Source of the DNA: Cheiracanthium punctorium
Lineage: Eukaryota; Arthropoda; Arachnida; Araneae; Cheiracanthiidae
DNA length: 64,000 bases
Assembly: GCA_038373885.1 (NCBI GenBank)
Contig: JAWZYV010013191.1
Span: 62,001-126,000 of the forward strand
Direction: 5' to 3'
Positions within the stretch are counted from its first letter, which is position 1, and each line of letters opens with the position of its first letter. The notes beneath the pieces were generated by a model, which saw only the letters and a program-made list of their open reading frames with translations, searched no databases and was not told the DNA's origin. Of this stretch, positions 47,109 through 49,857 are shown in pieces. Position numbers and translations under genes: made by a program.

Positions 47109-49447
47109 GTACACTTTTTCGTGATAATTATATTTTGTATTAAAAATGGGCAAGTATTTGCTTGATAATCACTGGTTGTAATCCGTATTTGTATTATAGC
47201 TTTGTAATTCCATAATTTAATGTATATTTCAGCATTCTAATGGATTCATTAGCCGTTTTTATCTTGTATCCGAACATCTTATTCCTGTTTTGGCATGGGG
47301 ATTTTATGGTCCTGATGAAAAACTTAAAGATATTTGTTTATATTTTAAGGTAAATGATACAATTTTTTTTAACGTTTCATCTATATTTAAAAATACTGAG
47401 TGGCTGTATTATCTTGTTATAACAGGACTGTAAAAGATAATACCAGGCTTCCAAGAAGAAATCTGATTGCAAATTTGCATAAATCACACAGAAAATAAAA
47501 TGCATACATAAATACTTTTATCTTAAGTGCAGCTAACTCATTCAAATTGTTTACACAATTAGTAAATTTCTATGTGTGTTCCTTTAGCAAGATTGTCCTA
47601 TTTCATCCGGGGTAGAAAAATCCTGGGAAAAAACATCCCGGGCAAAATATCATTTTGTCCACTTTTACGCAGTTTGGGTTTGTAAACTAGAAGCACTCAG
47701 CGATTGAACATTTTGGTTATTTTTTTATTTCTTTTTAATCAAAAATACAGAGACTGTTGTTTCTCTCCCTCTATATAGTACAAACACACTTATAGTTTAT
47801 GAAAACACTTTTGGTTCAGATTTTTTAGTTATTGTTCCTGTTTTAAATTTTGGTTTATGCCCTCATTTAGTCTTGCAGAAAAACTTACTGTGACTGTAGT
47901 GCATAGCATAGAATTGGCTCTTGAATAAAGATGAATTAAAGTAAATTTTAAGTTAATTTTTTTTTCTCAGAATTTTAGTATTTATTCCAATTTTTGATTG
48001 TGTTCAACATACACATTTAAATATTTATCTTTTTGAACTATCTACTACTATACTTATCTATTTAAAAAAATCTTTTCAGATTTTTTTTTTCTTCTTTCTT
48101 GTATGCTTTTGTGGAGCAAGAGTGTTTCAAAAATATTGGAATTGTTTACATAATGTAAAATATAATAAATCAATAACATCATGAGATATAATCTGAAATA
48201 ATTGTTGATTTGTAGTACAATAAGATGTAATAATTTAAGAATGACAAGATGTCTAACTGTGAAGAAAAGACTTGTAAAACTAATGATATTAAAAACATTA
48301 ATGTATAAATACTGCAACAGAGTGATATAAAATTATACTGTAGATATGTTATAAATCATAAATCTAAGGAGTGAAAAACAGGCTGCGGCAGCCCAGTTGG
48401 GAGAGGCGTCAGTCTTGCAGCCGAAAGGTTGTGAGTTCGATCCTGGAACCAACCAAAGACCGTTTAACGATCCACAGTGCTGCCATCTATTGGCTCCTGA
48501 ATGAGGTAGAAATGAACTGTTTTAGAGTCTGCGGTAGAAATGAACACACTTGGCAGGTACTGCCATTATCAATCTAATCTGGATTTGGGGTTGGTACAAA
48601 ATGCTATAAAGCAGAGGAGCTGAAGCCCCATAATCCATGAAAACAAGACAGAACAGAACAGAAGGAGTAAAAAAACTCCAATCCTGGCCCTGCATGGTCA
48701 CGTTGTAATTTTAAGAAGTTTTAATAAATGCATGTTTGTGCAGTCGTCTGTCCTTGGGCATGTTCATGATCAGAAACCGCTTTATGGTTGTCCCCACCCC
48801 AATGGGAACTTTCTTTAGAAATGTTCTCACTGAATCATTTATTCCTTTCAGATCTACCTCTGCTATCACATTCCTCTGGTATTTTTAGTCATGAGTTGCT
48901 ATGTAGTTCTTAATCCTCATGATGTGCACTACCTCCCCTAAAACTTTGCAGTATTTTTGAGACACTCTGTATATTTAATACTAATATGCATCTATAGATA
49001 GATATATGTAAAGAGTCATAATTTGAATGATAAAAAACACTAGATAGATCCGTTTTTCTTATTAATATTTAGTCATGTACAAGGAATTAAAGATTAGAGT
49101 TATGCATCTTAACTGTATGAAAGCTGATTACAAAAGGGAAAAATGAGAAAGACCATCTTCAATTCCAACTGATTATTTTATTTTTCAGTATTGTGTCTTA
49201 GTGTTGTGCTTTCAATCAATTTTGTAAAGATATTTTGTTTCTGAAAATATTGTAGCATTATCTTGATAATCTTTTCTAAATCATAATTAATTTTTATGAT
49301 ATGTTTTAGGAAGAAGTTATGGGCTTTATGTATGACATTTTCAACTTTACAAAAGTTCGTTACACCAAAGTAGAGGAACTTGCAGCTGATATTATGCAGA
49401 TAGCTAATTTACGGTTTGGCAGAATAATACAAAGATTATATTTGTAA
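1311..49447 (+). CDS. Miga: mitoguardin (Miga), C-terminal ten exons
   Basis: Spliced host gene. Coding segments: 1311-1399, 4363-4587, 6727-6845, 15458-15530, 18375-18461, 18569-18667, 19557-19691, 37688-37741, 47233-47349, 49310-49447. Every border is AG/GT and the phases join without a stop, giving about 377 residues. Mitoguardins are outer-mitochondrial-membrane proteins that promote mitochondrial fusion through MitoPLD; mammalian MIGA2 also tethers mitochondria to ER (via VAP) and lipid droplets and carries a lipid-binding C-terminal domain. Recognition rests on family blocks: YWEDAL near the visible start, SFFDVVLDFIVLDAFEDL, NRWLSNGFKETALATAVWSVLKAK split over two exons, GFISRFYLVSEH and VLAWGFYGPDE. 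The N-terminal membrane segment lies upstream of position 1. No disabling change is seen, so the gene looks functional. Introns are loaded with transposons, the largest being 18 kb. Confidence 0.95.
1557..1620 (+). repeat. possible terminal repeat of unclassified transposon, copy 1
   Basis: TAGGGTGCTTC followed by A and T homopolymers and TTCTCACCCTC resembles the inverted end at 22140-22201 (TAGGGGGATTC on the minus strand, then A/T runs and TTACTCTCAACCCC). It lies upstream of the coding relic at 2540-3233 and could be the left end of that element. The low-complexity core limits confidence. Confidence 0.4.
2491..2540. repeat. 20-10-20 hairpin
   Basis: The left arm CAGCCACATATTGAAAGGAT at 2491-2510 is the reverse complement of 2521-2540 with one mismatch, around a ten-base loop. 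It lies just upstream of the transposase-like relic. Confidence 0.85.
2540..3233 (+). pseudogene. relic of unclassified transposon protein, copy 1
   Basis: Broken coding sequence visible in several plus frames. In order: YGKLIQNLSGKAKEDHLPVI with LLGVPKF (about 2553-2682), then after a frame break GMYYDATASNTGAYLTSEQK (about 2745-2805), then HHIIEIVPSVVF and MGP (about 2843-2893), then a C-terminal stretch with stops. The order of a (W/Y)(D)GK block, LPV, D(A/T)TASNTG and HH recurs in a dispersed arthropod/cnidarian transposon family that I cannot name. The second copy at 20950-21800 keeps other parts. Multiple frameshifts and stops make this a dead copy. Confidence 0.55.
3340..3520. repeat. 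two-copy tandem repeat, about 87 bp
   Basis: Two copies share (C/T)AAC(G/A)AATA(G/A)(C/T)GAAACATA and ACTCATTTTCCC.CTTCAAA, starting near 3347 and 3434. Probably non-coding transposon sequence. Confidence 0.55.
3660..4362. other. Miga intron sequence, nothing recognised
   Basis: AT-rich, no coding similarity and no clear repeat structure. Open frames here are short and unsupported. Confidence 0.5.
4363..4587 (+). CDS. Miga: Miga coding exon b (helical segment and FFAT-like motif)
   Basis: The acceptor is ...ggtag before 4363 and the donor gtgact starts at 4588; phase 0 at both ends, 75 codons. It encodes DAEDGKFTHMLEQILEKGYK, a predicted helical stretch, then a serine-rich linker ending SSVDSFVSAQAE. 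That ending sits where mammalian MIGA2 carries its phospho-FFAT motif for VAP binding; F, the phosphorylatable S and the following A are kept here, while the second F and the acidic position differ. Confidence 0.93.
4588..5292. other. Miga intron sequence, nothing recognised
   Basis: AT-rich intronic DNA between exon b and the TTA-flanked element; only homopolymers and a short TA run are seen. Confidence 0.5.
5318..5492. repeat. subterminal AAGCTT motif cluster
   Basis: About nine AAGCTT hexamers in both orientations, mostly as CAAGCTTGA or TTAAGCTTGA, within about 190 bp of the left end; further copies lie at about 6340-6390 near the right end. Clustered subterminal motifs often bind transposase. 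Confidence 0.8.
5630..5708 (-). repeat. tRNA-derived SINE fragment
   Basis: Read on the minus strand: an A-box-like GGCTCAGTGGCTGAACCG, a Gly-like CGCCTGCCAACCC anticodon region and a B box GGTCCGGGGTTCTATTC. It lacks a proper acceptor pairing, so it is a tRNA-derived repeat, not a tRNA gene. It lies inside the TTA-flanked element. Confidence 0.55.
6727..6845 (+). CDS. Miga: Miga coding exon c
   Basis: The acceptor is ctttag before 6727 and the donor gtaact starts at 6846. It encodes an acidic segment beginning IADLSEFDDFDF and ending SIPIRLLR, and leaves two bases (AG) of an arginine codon completed by the next exon. The match to the mitoguardin block before the globular C-terminal domain is clear. 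Confidence 0.93.
6846..7584. other. intron with homopolymers and unresolved repeat
   Basis: Contains a G run followed by a C run (about 6955-6985), long T and A runs, and two related TT(A)(T/C)CCCTT(C/T)AGGTGC(C/T)CC motifs near 7107 and 7242. No gene is seen. Sequence left of 7585 should hold the missing copia polymerase region but shows no such similarity. Confidence 0.5.
7585..10107 (-). pseudogene. Ty1/copia gag-integrase polyprotein, polymerase missing
   Basis: One open frame of about 840 residues; the ATG at 10107 (GAAAGATGGC) is taken as start. In order: UBN2-type gag (about 1-190), CCHC knuckle CFRCGRLGHFQRNC (about 219-232), aspartic protease WILDSAASHH (about 312-321), GAG-pre-integrase HHCC with SWHARFGHAG and CELCKLNK, and integrase core with LDVWG and PEQNGSAER. 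The second catalytic Asp is replaced by Gly in KTGNGGEF, so the integrase is probably dead. The frame ends after a basic segment resembling a methyl-CpG-binding fold (about residues 797-840). Reverse transcriptase and RNase H are absent, as is a 3' LTR, so the element is 3'-truncated. Recognition is firm from motifs. Confidence 0.92.
10117..10470 (-). repeat. copia leader with short internal repeats
   Basis: Untranslated leader between the proposed primer site and the polyprotein start. It is built from imperfect repeats of about 30 bp with the core AACTTCAAAAATTTCA and TTTAAACTTCAAAA on the plus strand. Non-coding. Confidence 0.65.
10553..10567 (-). promoter_or_regulatory. candidate copia primer binding site
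   Basis: On the minus strand GGTTATGGGCTTACG. The first ten bases match the primer site known from Drosophila copia, which uses an internal cut of initiator tRNA-Met. It lies five bases after a TG...CA-type LTR end (AACA at 10573), in the right place and orientation for the polyprotein. Confidence 0.6.
10573..11555 (-). mobile_element. candidate 5' LTR of the copia element
   Basis: The LTR end is set by TGTTCCCGC at 10573 (CA on the minus strand) next to the primer site. The outer end is less certain; CTTGTAACA at 11555 would give TGTTACAAG on the minus strand. Within it are a duplicated AGCTTGGCACAG segment (10723-10752 and 10829-10858) and an 85 bp tandem repeat (CTGCTGTCGACCTGCCACG at 11284 and 11369). 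No second LTR is in the window to test the ends. Confidence 0.4.
11284..11420. repeat. 85 bp tandem repeat, GC-richer
   Basis: CTGCTGTCGACCTGCCACG and CTGCTATCGGTCTGCTTAAC recur at an 85 bp interval, with shorter ACGATCTGC units before. The composition is clearly richer in GC than the flanks. Confidence 0.75.
11895..13217 (+). pseudogene. 5'-truncated gypsy integrase region with two stops
   Basis: A single plus frame carries the end of a gypsy (Metaviridae-type) pol: linker, HHCC zinc finger (HFGVMKTLNKTRERFYW, CSECHNC), integrase core with VALDIPGP, HSDQGTNF and SDGMVES, and a C-terminal chromatin-side domain with DQVWLYNPKRRRGLSPKLQ and WEGPYTVVKKL. In-frame stops at 12672-12674 and 12909-12911 interrupt it. 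Reverse transcriptase, RNase H, protease and gag are missing upstream. The catalytic D, D and E positions are still present, so decay is recent to moderate. The left boundary is approximate. Confidence 0.9.
13245..13256 (+). promoter_or_regulatory. polypurine tract of the truncated gypsy element
   Basis: AAAGAGGGGAGC directly before the TG that opens the LTR, about 28 bases after the pol stop; the usual plus-strand primer position. Confidence 0.75.
13259..13748 (+). mobile_element. 3' LTR of the truncated gypsy element
   Basis: Begins TGTTGCGAAATAATAAC and ends GATTTTGGTAACA, 490 bp. Contains a TATA box (TATAAAA at about 13506), an initiator-like TTCAGTTG about 30 bases on, and AATAAA at 13675-13680, so it has a full promoter and polyadenylation layout. 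No 5' partner LTR is in the window, so the ends are inferred from the TG/CA borders and the polypurine tract. Confidence 0.75.
13749..14364. other. intron, nothing recognised
   Basis: AT-rich intronic DNA with a 25-base A run near 14279. No gene or resolved element. Confidence 0.5.
14365..14767. mobile_element. hAT-like miniature element
   Basis: The left end CAGGGGGTTCATACA and right end GTACGAACCCCATG are imperfect inverted repeats of the CAGGG-type hAT terminus. ATGTAA occurs on both outer sides but the exact duplication is unclear. No coding content. Confidence 0.5.
14927..15120 (+). repeat. tRNA-derived SINE, family 1
   Basis: A-box-like TTAGCGCTCTGAACTGG and B box CTGGTTCAAACCCAGG, followed by a conserved body (GTTTTCCATGGTTTTCTCC, GGCTAGGACTCC). 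The same body recurs at 23390-23575, which defines a family. Confidence 0.65.
15458..15530 (+). CDS. Miga: Miga coding exon d
   Basis: The acceptor is cttgttag before 15458 and the donor gtgagt starts at 15531. The first base completes the split arginine codon, then TDMLRCQTDREFVSKVHCVR and VAFQ follow. The preceding intron is 8.6 kb and holds the copia and gypsy relics. Confidence 0.93.
15531..16257. other. intron with a possible single hAT end
   Basis: CAGTGATTTTAAACTGTT near 15796 resembles a hAT terminus, but no partner end is found. The rest is AT-rich and unresolved. Confidence 0.4.
16258..16605 (-). repeat. dispersed repeat R1, first part (split by Tc1)
   Basis: Matches, on the opposite strand, the stretch at about 60145-60510 (shared ATCCCAATTGTATGA, TTTGTCATGCAAATGATT, AGCGAAAAAT.GCTTAAAAA). 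The match resumes at 18025 after the Tc1 element. No coding potential. Confidence 0.8.
16608..18022 (+). mobile_element. Tc1-type transposon
   Basis: Terminal inverted repeats CACGGCGTGACATTGAAAAT (16608) and the inverted CACTGACCAACATTGAAAAT ending at 18022, both continuing TG.AACACC, with a TA duplication at 16606-16607 and 18023-18024. The flanks join into an uninterrupted copy of repeat R1 seen at 60.15 kb, which confirms the ends. Length 1415 bp, normal for the superfamily. Confidence 0.93.
16849..17876 (+). pseudogene. Tc1 transposase, frameshifted
   Basis: Cut-and-paste DDE transposase. The ATG at 16849 opens an N-terminal paired-like helix-turn-helix (MPGRRQQRQFQQTDDFMRG, RAGWSIRQISADTHLDVSTV). 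The reading frame then shifts: the catalytic domain starts in another frame (VSISTRAISHRLVASGLHS, ELSDESCF, GIMVWGAIAYD), stops at 17480, and resumes in a third frame (YQQDNARPHTARI, YSPDLSPIEHIWD) with a further stop at 17759. Catalytic residues D, D and E are all recognisable. In this copy 32 residues separate the second D from E, against 34 in usual Tc1. Dead copy. Confidence 0.92.
18025..18080 (-). repeat. dispersed repeat R1, second part
   Basis: TATTTTTATACATGATTATG and AAAATTTTCAAGC continue R1 beyond the Tc1 insertion; compare the reverse strand at about 60113-60175. Confidence 0.75.
18375..18461 (+). CDS. Miga: Miga coding exon e
   Basis: The acceptor is aattttag before 18375 and the donor gtattt starts at 18462. 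Twenty-nine codons: LLFEQEEISSYFMNVGSRIL followed by TGLMLHGEK, matching the mitoguardin block that ends in a conserved TGL(M/L) helix. Confidence 0.94.
18569..18667 (+). CDS. Miga: Miga coding exon f
   Basis: The acceptor is catcatag before 18569 and the donor is a consensus gtaagt at 18668. Thirty-three codons including DPKDCILAYEDIVSF and WPVMEEELLSRG, separated from exon e by an intron of only 107 bp. Confidence 0.94.
19157..19241. repeat. long hairpin, 32 bp arms
   Basis: Arms 19157-19188 and 19210-19241 are reverse complements with one mismatch around a 21-base loop; the core is GTAATGGACAATGGCTAAT. It lies in the intron between exons f and g. Confidence 0.9.
19557..19691 (+). CDS. Miga: Miga coding exon g (core of C-terminal domain)
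   Basis: The acceptor is gttatag before 19557 and the donor gtaaga starts at 19692. Forty-five codons carrying the most conserved mitoguardin stretch, SFFDVVLDFIVLDAFEDL, then NPPSSVTAVIQNRWLSNGFK and ET. The downstream intron is 18 kb. Confidence 0.96.
19692..20949. other. start of 18 kb intron, nothing recognised
   Basis: AT-rich. Short open frames are unsupported; no repeat structure resolved. Confidence 0.5.
20950..21800 (+). pseudogene. relic of unclassified transposon protein, copy 2
   Basis: Plus-strand relic of the family seen at 2540-3233. It keeps an N-terminal part (DWEKIVLLASTLNSLGCNES, QRMNIRKQLHESIKAEFQPQ), then a block with WKDARGH, a stop, and GHEIVYRLPILVSRKEVDQS (to about 21280). 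The central D(A/T)TASNTG/HH part is missing, and a C-terminal block follows (FDHLWYPSEEVVAVALFDKL, VPTETKHKMILAMKREASG; 21371-21610). Stops and the internal deletion show it is dead. Function unknown; a transposase role is inferred only from dispersion and decay. Confidence 0.55.
22140..22201 (-). repeat. possible terminal repeat of unclassified transposon, copy 2
   Basis: On the minus strand TAGGGGGATTCATATTACAT, then A/T homopolymers and TTACTCTCAACCCC, resembling the end at 1557. The left end of this copy was not found. Confidence 0.4.
22745..22814 (-). pseudogene. tRNA-like sequence, left arm
   Basis: Minus strand: TAGCTCAGTGGTAGAGCA D arm, B box GGTTCGATTCC with a perfect CTGGG/CCCAG T stem, acceptor CCAGAG/CTCTGG. 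The anticodon stem has a mismatch and the 7-base loop ACGTTAT lacks the invariant T33, so it is not called a functional tRNA. Confidence 0.55.
23002..23071 (+). pseudogene. tRNA-like sequence, right arm (nominal GTT)
   Basis: Same unit on the plus strand with an intact CCGC/GCGG anticodon stem. Loop ACGTTAT would give anticodon GTT (Asn), but position 33 is C and the first acceptor pair is lost. Either a recent tRNA pseudogene or the head of a tRNA-derived mobile unit. Confidence 0.55.
23390..23575 (+). repeat. tRNA-derived SINE, family 1, second copy
   Basis: A-box-like GTGTCTAAGAGGGTCTGC, B box CAGGTTCAAACACCGG and a body shared with 14927-15120 (GCAGTTTTCAGTGTTTTT, GGGCTAAGATCCCTTAGAAA). 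Confidence 0.65.
24153..24300. repeat. 57 bp duplication at 91 bp period
   Basis: TTTTAGCCGATTTTTGCGCC and CTGCGCCGAATACGTCATTT recur almost unchanged at 24158 and 24249, within the left end of the hAT-like element. Confidence 0.9.
24482..25880. mobile_element. nested element with 22 bp inverted repeats
   Basis: CCGTAATTTATGGAAGAAAC at 24482 is inverted at 25861-25880 (GTTTCTTCCATAAATTACGG). The left flank is TA but the right flank is TC, so a TA duplication is not clean. Ends recall pogo/Tigger-type termini. No coding content; contains C/A and AC runs near 25065 and 25765. Confidence 0.65.
26920..27021. mobile_element. miniature hAT-like element
   Basis: CAGGGATTGGCAACCTGTGG at the left and GGTTGCTGACTCCTG at the right, about 102 bp, including the GGCTCGCAAGCCGCAT palindrome common in this kind of element. 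No clear 8 bp duplication remains. Confidence 0.6.
27265..27395. repeat. 21-22 bp minisatellite in the hAT-like terminus
   Basis: About five copies of GCTCCCAAATGGAATTTTTCT with variants. The inverted version is at 59310-59405. Confidence 0.85.
27414..27990. repeat. two-unit dispersed repeat with (CAAA)n tail
   Basis: The first unit (split by the hAT-like element) and a second at 27655-27830 share AAAACGGTTTTTAATTAATA. The stretch ends with GATTCAGCGGTTTAGGCGTG, (CAAA)n and TTTCGCATTTATAATATTAG, a 3' tail seen widely in arthropod interspersed repeats. No coding content. Confidence 0.6.
28279..29015. mobile_element. hAT-like non-autonomous element
   Basis: Ends CAGTGATTCCCAACAGGGTC and GGTTGGGAAACCCTG, classic CAGTG..CCCAACC hAT termini. 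Candidate 8 bp duplication TTTTAAGC/GTTTAAAC with two mismatches. No transposase frame is recognised in the 737 bp. Confidence 0.65.
29126..29570 (+). repeat. dispersed repeat R2, second copy
   Basis: Parallels 22327-22700 nearly line by line (ATGTGTGAATAACAAATATG, GCATTTGGCGAATAGAGACA, TGCTATATGCATGAATTTTAG-type core) and shows the same CAGAGAGCGTAATGTATTAG unit. Confidence 0.8.
29670..30342. repeat. dispersed repeat R3, 5' part
   Basis: Non-coding repeat in which the young retrotransposon sits; it continues at 36072. Its end, CCCATAGACATTAAAGTACTG then AAATTC, aligns with the 173 bp units at 36.5-36.8 and 63.2-63.7 kb. Contains the palindrome-bearing array below. Confidence 0.7.
30020..30300. 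repeat. 87 bp tandem array with TCGCCAAATTTGGCGA palindrome
   Basis: At least three units; the CCAAATTTGG core lies at 30034, 30122 and 30208. Each unit also holds AACTCGCCAAG and GGGCATGGA(C/T)CAA. The second and third units contain the perfect palindrome TCGCCAAATTTGGCGA. Confidence 0.9.
30343..30580 (+). repeat. 5' LTR of the young gypsy-type element
   Basis: Starts TGTAATAAGCC and ends GAGGAAGACAACA. A short LTR; contains AATAAA in GACAATAAATTAG (about 30506) and no obvious TATA box. Confidence 0.97.
30581..30813 (+). other. leader of the young gypsy-type element
   Basis: Between LTR and gag. It begins AAAATTTCAGAAGTGGGATA; a primer site starting TGG directly after the LTR is not present, the nearest being TGGGATAAG about 13 bases in. 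No long open frame in the gag frame before 30775. Confidence 0.6.
30814..35019 (+). CDS. gag-pol polyprotein of the young gypsy-type element
   Basis: About 1401 residues from the ATG at 30814 (AAGATGGCT); an in-frame TGA lies at 30772. In order, residues counted from that ATG: helical gag with a SCAN-like segment (about 100-265), zinc knuckle CFNCLTFGTHFARDC (about 343-357), retropepsin DTGSG (409), reverse transcriptase with YLDD (840-843), RNase H with HCDAS (about 988), HHCC finger, and integrase D, D, E at about 1272, 1331 and 1367 with 35 residues between the last two. Gag and pol are fused without a frameshift. The knuckle has five residues instead of four before H. The frame is cut near the integrase end by a base change in an A run at 34986-34991; the rest follows in another frame. 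Confidence 0.96.
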   Translation: MAYLAKGRKIDLLEIASELGEEVSADIKLVDLKRIIVESKQYEEEFVKVLLERIINDRISSENEVKLKEQQNFELEKLRLETQSKKDGSVSNSIENKNVTEMRYLMHKYDPKISDISHFLVLFERQARRIELDEEFWVSQLLGLLPYEINQLIARESEEKANDYKHIKQLLLRRFKLSPEQFRQKFVDHVRLPQGTWKDYCFELSNYFHEWINGLDISTFEELKNLIISDQLKRKVPFAIREHFIDEWSKLNNPEDLAEKLDAYETVRYGMKMSTGFSNYRNNSKNCSTNENTMNRDCTTKTNRQFKSEYGNNTFHSNQSNDFKTHTKPKRNSNILNEKGEFKCFNCLTFGTHFARDCPKAKVFKNSSEQKREKENISYTASHSETSSSAIYLKKVRINNEGPIECLLDTGSGLSLLKNSVAKSLQLNVLPDRRQLYGIGNIFQPSTMTLGKARVCLEIDDITLEATLFIVDDSAQSYDLLLGRDILNDKRISYGKFGEHFNLWYSHSIPFARLENEVRNERIVLRTDNPIEIKSNSINFVQAKTSEMSQGMVLFEGKNGSPDSVLEIKNNSTLVPVMNIGNVDIELKEGQCVGRVLDITEDWELREVNENLNDNICVKENEVYTVPNSKRAITLEEIKFDSSMNYNEKLEILNLINDYRDCFALDLSELGCTNLTKMDIKEVEGSKPVFAAPYKTSTEERNTIKEIVAEWKKNGIVSETRSPYASPVLLVRKKTGEQRLVVDYRRLNSQTIKDKYPLPRIDDILENLSGCKLFCTLDLAHGYLQIPLTEEAKSKTSFTTPDETGQFERMVFGLANAPAEFQRLMSHVLGPLMNTKVLCYLDDILIPAKSWREMISKLKEIFDRLRDANLTLKLPKCDFGKREVEFLGFILNKDGVKPGLRKIMAIKEFPEPKNVHDLRRFIGLTSFFRRFVKKYAEKAEPLTKLTRKKERFKWEEAQKKAFEVLKRELTKQPVLAHYNPDSETEVHCDASSLGLAGMLLQRGEDKKWHLVYCISKKTTEAERSYHSSKLELMSIVWTLDRLRQYLIGIEFTIVTDCEALVYLNANKTKNPQIARWSNLIQDYQFNIKHRKGEKMVHIDALSRSPVDEEADTLETIVEDRLEVNLTLTIEEQILMIQQADSQLKEIIEILKKKSSERTKDEKGKVKDYVLKENRLFRKTKVKGEEKLLYVIPKSMRKSLVVKFHDCFGHFAADRTIGKIKELYWFPSMKRYVKRHIAMCFECLVNKIPSGKQQGLLHPISPGKRPFSIIHLDHLGPFVRSSKGNQELLVIIDNFTRFVRLVPSRNTRTNYVLKALKDFVNEFGLPDRIISDRGSCFTSKEFEEYCKVNGIKHTLNSTRHPQANGMVERANKTILGVITTSMKDEKQKDWDAKNQRRREVFK
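34987..35578 (+). CDS. integrase C-terminus of the young gypsy-type element (shifted frame)
   Basis: The frame continues one base out of register with the upstream polyprotein. It encodes the integrase C-terminal part (KTPFEMLHGYKPHF; then a GP(L/Y)-type domain QPKYRGPLTITEVLPNDTYR) and ends with an acidic tail rich in S, D and E (about 35435-35530) followed by RAPRRNPFRTVRTKD. It has no start codon of its own in a sensible place; the ATG at 34961 overlaps the upstream frame. A homopolymer sequencing error or a real one-base indel both explain it. Confidence 0.88.
35834..36071 (+). repeat. 3' LTR of the young gypsy-type element
   Basis: Identical to 30343-30580 by direct reading. It is preceded by a weak purine stretch (GGAAAGGCCGAA at about 35822-35833) in the polypurine-tract position. 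Confidence 0.97.
36072..37097. repeat. dispersed repeat R3, 3' part with 174 bp units and terminal hairpin
   Basis: Continues R3 after the retrotransposon. Contains the palindromic AGTCGCCAAGCTTGGCGACT (about 36219), two units of about 174 bp with AGGGGAGGTGCACAACTAGAT, an ACGT run and the hairpin TTACTTCCTT...AAGGAAGTAA at 37067-37097. The same sequence is present inverted at 62938-64000. Non-coding. Confidence 0.88.
37067..37097. repeat. terminal hairpin of repeat R3
   Basis: Ten-base perfect stem TTACTTCCTT / AAGGAAGTAA around an 11-base loop; the partner copy is at 62938-62968. Confidence 0.85.
37098..37687. other. end of the 18 kb intron, nothing recognised
   Basis: AT-rich with a T run near 37400; it leads into the exon h acceptor. 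Confidence 0.5.
37688..37741 (+). CDS. Miga: Miga coding exon h (18 codons)
   Basis: The acceptor is ttccaag before 37688 and the donor gtaaat starts at 37742. It encodes ALATAVWSVLKAKKRMLM, which continues the conserved FKET|ALATA block from the exon 18 kb upstream. It is recognisable only through the family, being very short. Confidence 0.93.
38231..38501. mobile_element. miniature hAT element
   Basis: GAGCATTTCTCAACC at the left and GGTTGAGAACCGCTG at the right are imperfect inverted repeats. Flanks CATTACAT and CATTACCA are an aged 8 bp duplication. 271 bp, non-coding. Confidence 0.7.
38510..38690. repeat. G/C and T homopolymer-rich stretch
   Basis: GGGGGTCCAGACCCCC with an extended C run at 38547, then an 18-base C run and a 24-base T run near 38637-38680. 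Probably an unresolved miniature element. Confidence 0.5.
38691..39029. other. intron, nothing recognised
   Basis: AT-rich with a short TA run at about 38980. The left end of the hAT element on its right was not found here. Confidence 0.4.
39030..39514 (-). mobile_element. hAT element fragment inserted in the Helitron
   Basis: On the minus strand the element starts TAGGGATGGACCGATAC at 39514, directly abutting Helitron helicase sequence. TAGGGATG is a hAT-type terminus. Only the 5' part with the start of a zinc-finger protein is present; the other end was not found, so the element is truncated. Confidence 0.65.
39048..39233 (-). pseudogene. hAT transposase, N-terminal BED-like finger fragment
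   Basis: 61 codons, MHVVSPSVVEIMDEESLDDS and then LLNYFDLVSNTKYAICKDC, with N. C(x2)C spacing after an aromatic-F motif as in BED fingers that open hAT transposases. The frame stops before the second half of the finger and no dimerisation domain follows. Confidence 0.5.
41461..42249 (-). mobile_element. pogo/Tigger element with TA duplication
   Basis: Inverted ends CCATAAATACCGGCGTATAA (41461) and the inverted CCGTAAATGCCGGCGTATAA (ending 42249), TA at 41459-41460 and 42250-42251. It lies inside the Helitron Rep frame. 789 bp, too short for a full transposase; internal deletion. Each end also carries a second inverted copy of the GCGTTATACGCCGG-type motif. Confidence 0.93.
41730..42215 (-). 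pseudogene. pogo/Tigger DDE transposase, C-terminal part
   Basis: Minus frame with SLLLWDMFRSHL (second catalytic Asp), KECNTDMTVIPGGLTPLVQP and LDVCVNKPFEGNL (third Asp), a stop, then LEIVCEWIIQAWDEI and IIKRSFKKYSISNNVDGT. The CENP-B-type DNA-binding domains and the first catalytic Asp are absent. Dead internal-deletion copy. Confidence 0.88.
43235..45727. other. intron, unresolved; one palindromic segment
   Basis: Includes the presumed 5' end of the Helitron (not delimited). Near 44281-44325 ACCGGATATCCG and CGGATATCCGGT face each other, followed by ATCCGTTACATCCTTAG, which on the minus strand resembles a hAT end. No partner end or gene is seen; the rest is AT-rich. Confidence 0.45.
45728..46943. 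mobile_element. element with about 250 bp terminal inverted repeats
   Basis: Left GAATATACAGGTTGTCCAG and right CTGGACACCCTGTATATTC start long diverged inverted arms: both contain AGTCAGAGACACATAGTTCCA, TATACAGTTT/TATACAATTT and GTCCTTCTACAAC. An 18-base G run interrupts the left arm near 45910. No transposase frame; the superfamily is not assigned. Confidence 0.75.
46944..47232. repeat. polypyrimidine low-complexity stretch
   Basis: T/CT-rich runs at about 47025-47102. Intronic, 130 bp before the exon i acceptor. Confidence 0.7.
47233..47349 (+). CDS. Miga: Miga coding exon i
   Basis: The acceptor is atatttcag before 47233 and the donor gtaaat starts at 47350. Thirty-nine codons: HSNGFISRFYLVSEHLIPVL then AWGFYGPDEKLKDICLYFK. 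The preceding 9.5 kb intron contains the Helitron/Tigger/hAT nest. Confidence 0.95.
48381..48663 (+). repeat. tRNA-derived SINE, family 2
   Basis: Head GCAGCCCAGTTGGGAGAGGC (A box) and GGTTGTGAGTTCGATCCTGG (B box), body with GCTGCCATCTATTGGCTCC, and a tail of ACAGA units (AAGACAGAACAGAACAGAAG). Plus strand, in the last coding intron. Confidence 0.7.
49310..49447 (+). CDS. Miga: Miga terminal coding exon j
   Basis: The acceptor is atgttttag before 49310. Forty-five codons from EEVMGFMYDIFNFTKVRYTK to RIIQRLYL and the TAA stop at 49445-49447. The C-terminus ends right after the conserved helix, without the short tail seen in mammalian MIGA2. Confidence 0.95.
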   Translation, partial: EEVMGFMYDIFNFTKVRYTKVEELAADIMQIANLRFGRIIQRLYL

Positions 49448-49857
49448 AACATAACAAAAAGTGAACAAAGGTATGTTTGTTTCATTATTTATTTATTTGT
49501 GTTGGAACTGCTTACTGCATTTCGTGTCTGAAATACAGTACCCCCTCATTACATTGTGCATTCAGATATATTGTGCTTTTTGTCTGTCTCCCAATTTTTT
49601 TTCTGTACTACTTTGTTTTGTTGCTTTACATTAAAAGCATACAGTACATTTGCAACCAGTCATATAAAAGAGATAGAATTAATTAATTTTCTCTCACAAA
49701 TCTTTGCTGAAAAACAAGTTATGAGAGAAAAATTCAAATCAGAATGACTTTGAATAGTTTCTTCAGCAGGAAATGACATATGTGTTTGTACACAAATTTA
49801 AAAAGGTAAATTAAACTTCTATGTTAAAAGATTAAAAGGAAATACGGAGGATATTCC

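Noticed and set aside
48700..48980. Mariner-type element suggested by GAGACACTCTGTATATTTA
   Set aside because: Only one end-like motif is seen; no partner end and no transposase remnant.
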